This document shows, one piece after another, positions 43,896 through 47,208 of a stretch of 47,208 nt of DNA (within the stretch, counting starts at the first letter, position 1; each line of letters begins with the position of its first letter). The position numbers were made by a program, and so were the translations under genes. The notes under the pieces were generated by a model that ran no database searches, had not been told where the DNA came from, and was given only the letters and a program-made list of their open reading frames with translations. This DNA is from SIO4C1 sp039820425 (GTDB lineage: Bacteria > Cyanobacteriota > Cyanobacteriia > Phormidesmidales > Phormidesmidaceae), in contig JBCBQD010000009.1 of the NCBI GenBank assembly GCA_039820425.1, forward strand, positions 1 through 47,208. Direction: 5' to 3'.

Positions 43896-45398
43896 CTCAG
43901 CTTCGGTGGCTTCAGCTTCAGCGGCTTCAGACTCGACGGTTTCTCTGAGGGTGGCGGCCTGGGCTGAGTACTCCTCAGCTTTGGGGGCATTGCCCAACGC
44001 CTCGTAAACCTTTGCCAGCAAATTAAGCACGGTATACTCAGAGCGCTGATCGCCGGTTTCGCGGGTGATTGGCAGGGCGGTTTCGAGCTGTTGGCTGGCG
44101 CTACTGTAGTCTTCGAGGCCAGCATGGGCCAGCCCTAGCCCCGTTAGGCTCAGGGTTTGAAAGCTTAACTGGTTGCGATCGCGGGCCAGGCTCAACAGGG
44201 TCTCAAACGATGCGATCGCATCCTCATATTGCTCGGCGTCTAGATGGGCAGTCCCCAGACCGAGCAGCGATTGCAGCTCAGCCCCTGGAAACCCAATCTC
44301 GCGGCTGAGGGTCAAGTGCCGTTGGTAAAACTCAACCGCCTGGTCATAGGCTTGGGCGTTATGGTGGGTCTGCCCCAGGGTGTATAGGGCAGCCAGTTGA
44401 GTTTCAATATCCTCGAGCTCGGCACCCAGATTGAGGGCAGCGGTACTGGTTGAGATCGCCTCCTCGGTTAGCCCCAACTTAGACTGGGCGACGCCGAGAT
44501 TGCGCAGGGCGGTGACTTCCCCCCGGCGATCTCCAAGCTGGCTGGCGATCTCGGCAGCCCCCTGGCTGGTTTGCAAAGCCGGTTCGTACTGTTCTAGTAC
44601 CAAAAATGACGAGCCCAGCACGTTTAAGGCATTCACCGCTGAGGGCGCATCGTTAATCTCACGGGCAAGATTGAACGCCCCTTGGGCGGTCTCAATCGCT
44701 TCGGGATATCGTCCCAAATCACGATAGCTGGCGCTCAAGATATTGAGCGCATTGAGTGCCCCTGAGACAAAACCATTGTCTTGAGCCACGGTGAGCGCTC
44801 GCTGGGCGTAGTCAGTCGCCTCCTCTAATTGACCTTGCAGTTGGTGGGCCGTGGCCAGAATATTCAAAGAAACCGCCTGGCCCTGGGGGTCTTCGAGGTC
44901 TTCTAAAAGAGTGAACGCTTGCTGCCCATAGTCGATGGCTTCGGTATATTGCTCTAGCCCCAGGGACGCCAACCCCAGAATAGTCAGGGCGGCACTCTCT
45001 TTAAGCCGATCCTCGCTGTTGCGAGCCAGCTCCAAAGCTTGTTGCGCAGACATCAGCGCCGCAGCCGCATCTCCTTGTTCATATTGCTGCAACCCCTCGA
45101 TCAGTCGTTGACTGGTTTCATCCAGCGGTTCTGACATCTCTGGCTCCGCCACTGCATCCGGGTCTTCCGGATTTGGGGCCTCAGATTCGCTTGCCGAAGC
45201 TGGGGCTTCTGGCTCCGTGGCTGCATCTGAATCTTCGGGTTCAGCTGAGTCGGTCGCGGCTGGGCCAGTTTGGGCATAGACCGCGTTGACCAATAGACCT
45301 GTCAGCTGTGAAGGCAGCCCTGACAACACCCCTGACGGTAGCATCAGGGCTGAGAGCGCTAGAGCACTGAGGCAAGCAAATGGATATCGAGCATGCAT
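43893..45398 (-). CDS. Secreted TPR-repeat protein
   Basis: 501 aa. A signal peptide covers about residues 1-42 (LSALALSALMLPSGVLSG through NAVYAQ). A Glu/Ala/Pro-rich linker with repeated PEDxDAxxEPE motifs is followed by about nine tetratricopeptide repeats, such as ALNILSASYRDLGRYPEAIE and SLLGLGTAHLDAEQYEDAIA, to residue 480, then an acidic EAxEATEAE tail. TPR arrays hold protein partners; no enzyme domain is present. It should act in the periplasm or thylakoid lumen. Confidence 0.85.
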   Translation of the reverse strand: MHARYPFACLSALALSALMLPSGVLSGLPSQLTGLLVNAVYAQTGPAATDSAEPEDSDAATEPEAPASASESEAPNPEDPDAVAEPEMSEPLDETSQRLIEGLQQYEQGDAAAALMSAQQALELARNSEDRLKESAALTILGLASLGLEQYTEAIDYGQQAFTLLEDLEDPQGQAVSLNILATAHQLQGQLEEATDYAQRALTVAQDNGFVSGALNALNILSASYRDLGRYPEAIETAQGAFNLAREINDAPSAVNALNVLGSSFLVLEQYEPALQTSQGAAEIASQLGDRRGEVTALRNLGVAQSKLGLTEEAISTSTAALNLGAELEDIETQLAALYTLGQTHHNAQAYDQAVEFYQRHLTLSREIGFPGAELQSLLGLGTAHLDAEQYEDAIASFETLLSLARDRNQLSFQTLSLTGLGLAHAGLEDYSSASQQLETALPITRETGDQRSEYTVLNLLAKVYEALGNAPKAEEYSAQAATLRETVESEAAEAEATEAE

Positions 45399-45843
45399 AA
45401 AATTTATCGGGAAACTAAAGAAAACGATTAGGACAGCCGCTGTCGGCAGTGTACATCAGTCTTCTAAAGCTCGAACCAAATTCTCAGACCTTACACAGAC
45501 TTGCGGTTGATCCTATAAATTCCCAGATATCTTCATTAAGATACGACAGCGGTGATGAGTTTAGTAAAGACGGCGTAAATTTACCAAAGCCACGGTGGGC
45601 AGGGGGGCAGTGTCCGTAACACAATGCACTCATCAGCAAGTACGTTTTGCTGCACGCGTAGGTTTGCCTGCATAGCTTACCTACACCCTTTCAACAAAAC
45701 CCTATTAGCGATGGGTCCCTCGGTAACCTTGTGCGGCAAACCGGGGGATTTTTTTAACCACCTCCAGTTTGAAAACTTGAGGGTTTGCCTATTGGCAAAC
45801 CGATCAGACAAGTCCCGTAGGGCTTTCTGGATGTGGATGAGGT
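45399..45843. other. Gap between recA and the TPR gene
   Basis: No gene is seen. It contains dispersed repeat copy 3 (45755-45804) and the promoter of the TPR gene near 45400-45500. The stretch 45600-45720 shows a weak GTAGGT/ACCTAC hairpin, but I cannot support an RNA gene. Confidence 0.5.
45755..45804 (+). repeat. Dispersed 70-bp repeat, copy 3 (partial)
   Basis: TAACCACCTCCAGTTTGAAA and the hairpin GGTTTGCCTATTGGCAAACC match copies 1 and 2; likeness is lost after that hairpin. It lies 40 bp downstream of the recA stop, in the orientation opposite to recA. Confidence 0.75.
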
Positions 45844-46896
45844 TCAACCGTCTTCTGCTTCATCGTCATCATCGCCACCCACGGCGACAGGGGGCTCGTA
45901 GAGATCTAGCTTTTCTTTAACCAGTTTTTCGATCAAAACGGCAAAGTCAGTATCTTCTTGCAGTCGCTGAATGGTATTGTCCCGACCCTGACCAATGTTG
46001 TCCCCGTCGTAGCTGTACCAGGAGCCTTTGCGATTGATGATGCCGGTGCTTTCGGCCAGATCGACCAAACAGCCCAGGGTGGAAATGCCTTGACCAAAGA
46101 GAATATCAAACTCGGCAATGCGGAACGGCGGTGCCACTTTATTTTTAGCAACCTTGACCTTGGCACGAATTCCGTACTGCTCATTGCCCTTTTTCAGTGT
46201 CTGGATGCGGCGAATATCCAGGCGAACCGAGGCGTAAAACTTAAGGGCATTACCGCCCGTGGTGGTTTCTGGGTTGCCATAGGTGACCCCAATTTTGAGC
46301 CGCAGCTGGTTTAAGAACACCACCGTGCACTGCGATTTGCCAATGTTGCCGGTGATTTTGCGCAGGGCCTGGCTCATCAGCCGAGCCTGTAGACCCACGT
46401 GGGTATCCCCCATCTCCCCTTCGATCTCAGCGCGGGGTGTCAGAGCGGCAACCGAGTCCACCACGATAATATCGACGGCGGCGGAGCGAATCAGCTGATC
46501 GACAATTTCCAGGCCCATCTCCCCGGTATCTGGCTGGGAGACCAGTAGGTTCTCAATATCAACCCCAAGGGCCTTGGCATAGACGGGGTCGAGGGCGTGC
46601 TCAGCATCCACAAAGGCGGCAATGCCTCCCTGTTTTTGAATCTCTGCGATCGCATGCAGCGCCAGCGTCGTCTTACCCGAGCTTTCTGGCCCATAGATTT
46701 CGATCACCCGCCCCTTAGGCAAACCACCCCCCAGAGCAATATCCAGGACCAACGCCCCGGTGGGGATGGTCTCAACCTGCATGCGATTGGCTTCCCCCAG
46801 CCGCATGATAGAGCCCTTACCAAAATTGCGCTCAATCTGGTTGAGCACCTGGCTCAGAGCCTTTTGCTTTTCGGGTGATGCGTTTGCGGCTGCCAT
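45844..46896 (-). CDS. recA: Recombinase RecA
   Basis: 350 aa, complete. Walker A GPESSGKTT at 69-77, Walker B IIVVDSVAAL, the loop GEMGDTHVGLQARLMSQALRK, and GNPETTTGGNALKFYASVRLDIRR are all RecA hallmarks, with an acidic tail (DDDDEAEDG). It forms filaments on single-stranded DNA for strand exchange and helps cleave LexA. L1 reads LNQLRLKIG where many bacteria have INQIREKIG; this is a mild variant. A good promoter is at 46990-47019. Confidence 0.97.
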   Translation of the reverse strand: MAAANASPEKQKALSQVLNQIERNFGKGSIMRLGEANRMQVETIPTGALVLDIALGGGLPKGRVIEIYGPESSGKTTLALHAIAEIQKQGGIAAFVDAEHALDPVYAKALGVDIENLLVSQPDTGEMGLEIVDQLIRSAAVDIIVVDSVAALTPRAEIEGEMGDTHVGLQARLMSQALRKITGNIGKSQCTVVFLNQLRLKIGVTYGNPETTTGGNALKFYASVRLDIRRIQTLKKGNEQYGIRAKVKVAKNKVAPPFRIAEFDILFGQGISTLGCLVDLAESTGIINRKGSWYSYDGDNIGQGRDNTIQRLQEDTDFAVLIEKLVKEKLDLYEPPVAVGGDDDDEAEDG

Positions 46897-46989
46897 AGGG
46901 ACCTCGTAAAAGAGCTAAAAGAACGGGGGGCTAAACAGATGGAGAAAAAGGATTTTGACGCATGGTTAAAGATTCGTCAAGGCCAGTAT

Positions 46990-47019
46990 AGTATACCTGA
47001 ACTACTTTAGCCGCTACAA
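46990..47019 (-). promoter_or_regulatory. recA promoter with overlapping LexA-like site
   Basis: On the minus strand TTGTAG (47019-47014) and TATACT (46995-46990) are 18 bp apart, close to a sigma-70 promoter. AGTATACCTGAACT at 46990-47003 fits the cyanobacterial LexA consensus RGTAC-N3-DGTWCB with two mismatches. The leader would be about 85 nt. Confidence 0.5.
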
Positions 47020-47040
47020 TAGAATTTATTAAGATTGGGA

Positions 47041-47110
47041 GGGGTAATGGTTAGTGGGTGGTGGGTAGTGGGTGGTGGGTAATGGGTAATGGGTAATGGG
47101 TGGTGGGGCA
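47041..47110. repeat. GGGTAAT/GGGTGGT heptamer repeats
   Basis: A run of heptamers based on GGGTAAT, GGGTGGT and GGGTAGT, about nine units, of the short tandemly repeated type known from cyanobacteria. No gene is present from here to the window end. Confidence 0.8.
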
Positions 47111-47208
47111 GAGAGATGGCGAAGGGGTCTATGTTATCGGGATTTGTGTTTTCTAGGCTTTATCTTTTCTAGACAGAGATGACGAAGAGTAGGCTGGTGC
47201 AGCTTCTA

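Noticed and set aside
45600..45720. Possible small RNA between recA and the TPR gene
   Set aside because: Only a 6-bp hairpin is visible, with no promoter or terminator that I could support.

Overview
The window looks like a chromosomal segment of a filamentous or unicellular cyanobacterium, close in flavour to Leptolyngbya/Nodosilinea-type genomes. The evidence is the many copies of the HIP1 octamer GCGATCGC (for example 132-139 and 5393-5400), the rbp-rpsU gene pair, a PatA-type response regulator, the deazaflavin gene cofH, an AMIN-domain TonB receptor, and G-rich short tandem repeats between genes. The assignment rests on gene content only.

Layout. 1-1.8 kb: 3' part of a Leu/Glu-type amino-acid dehydrogenase, apparently frameshifted, followed by a TauE/SafE permease. 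1.9-4.2 kb: 3' half of a group II intron (with a clear domain V) cut by an ISKra4-like insertion sequence. 4.4-5.2 kb: a Uma2-type nuclease-like protein. 5.2-17.6 kb: an iron/siderophore locus made of an AraC/PchR-like regulator, TonB receptor, substrate-binding lipoprotein and MFS exporter on the + strand, and ATPase, ferritin-like protein and two FecCD permeases on the - strand. It is split by a patch of dead DNA: an O-methyltransferase stump, a broken IS701-like transposase and a broken MobF relaxase. 17.66-21.0 kb: an IS6-like element whose transposase has a nonsense codon and carries a full-length group II intron.

21-34 kb is a signalling block: a PatA-like regulator, a REC-kinase-REC hybrid, a CHASE4 kinase, and a - strand row of an 817-aa multidomain regulator, a 1244-aa CHASE/PAS/GAF hybrid kinase and a single-domain receiver. 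A paralogue of the 817-aa regulator lies at 39-41.3 kb. Between them are a truncated cation efflux gene, cofH, a DUF433-like remnant, an alpha/beta hydrolase without a normal nucleophile, a 2TM protein behind two identical palindromic operators, and a methyltransferase. The right end carries a peptidoglycan-binding protein, rpsU, an RRM protein, a TPR protein and recA.

The iron genes form a coherent system: receptor (outer membrane), lipoprotein (periplasm), two permeases plus ATPase (inner membrane), a ferritin-like store, and a probable exporter, with an AraC-type regulator. Two paired CAAAGA repeats spaced exactly 21 bp, one before the receptor gene and one before the MFS gene, look like its binding sites. 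I found no tRNA, rRNA or CRISPR array. No clear new defence or biosynthetic system is present. The best leads are the 21-bp repeat pairs, the intron nested in the transposase, the twin multidomain regulators with degenerate GGDEF sites, the twin operators and a dispersed repeat of about 70 bp present in three copies.
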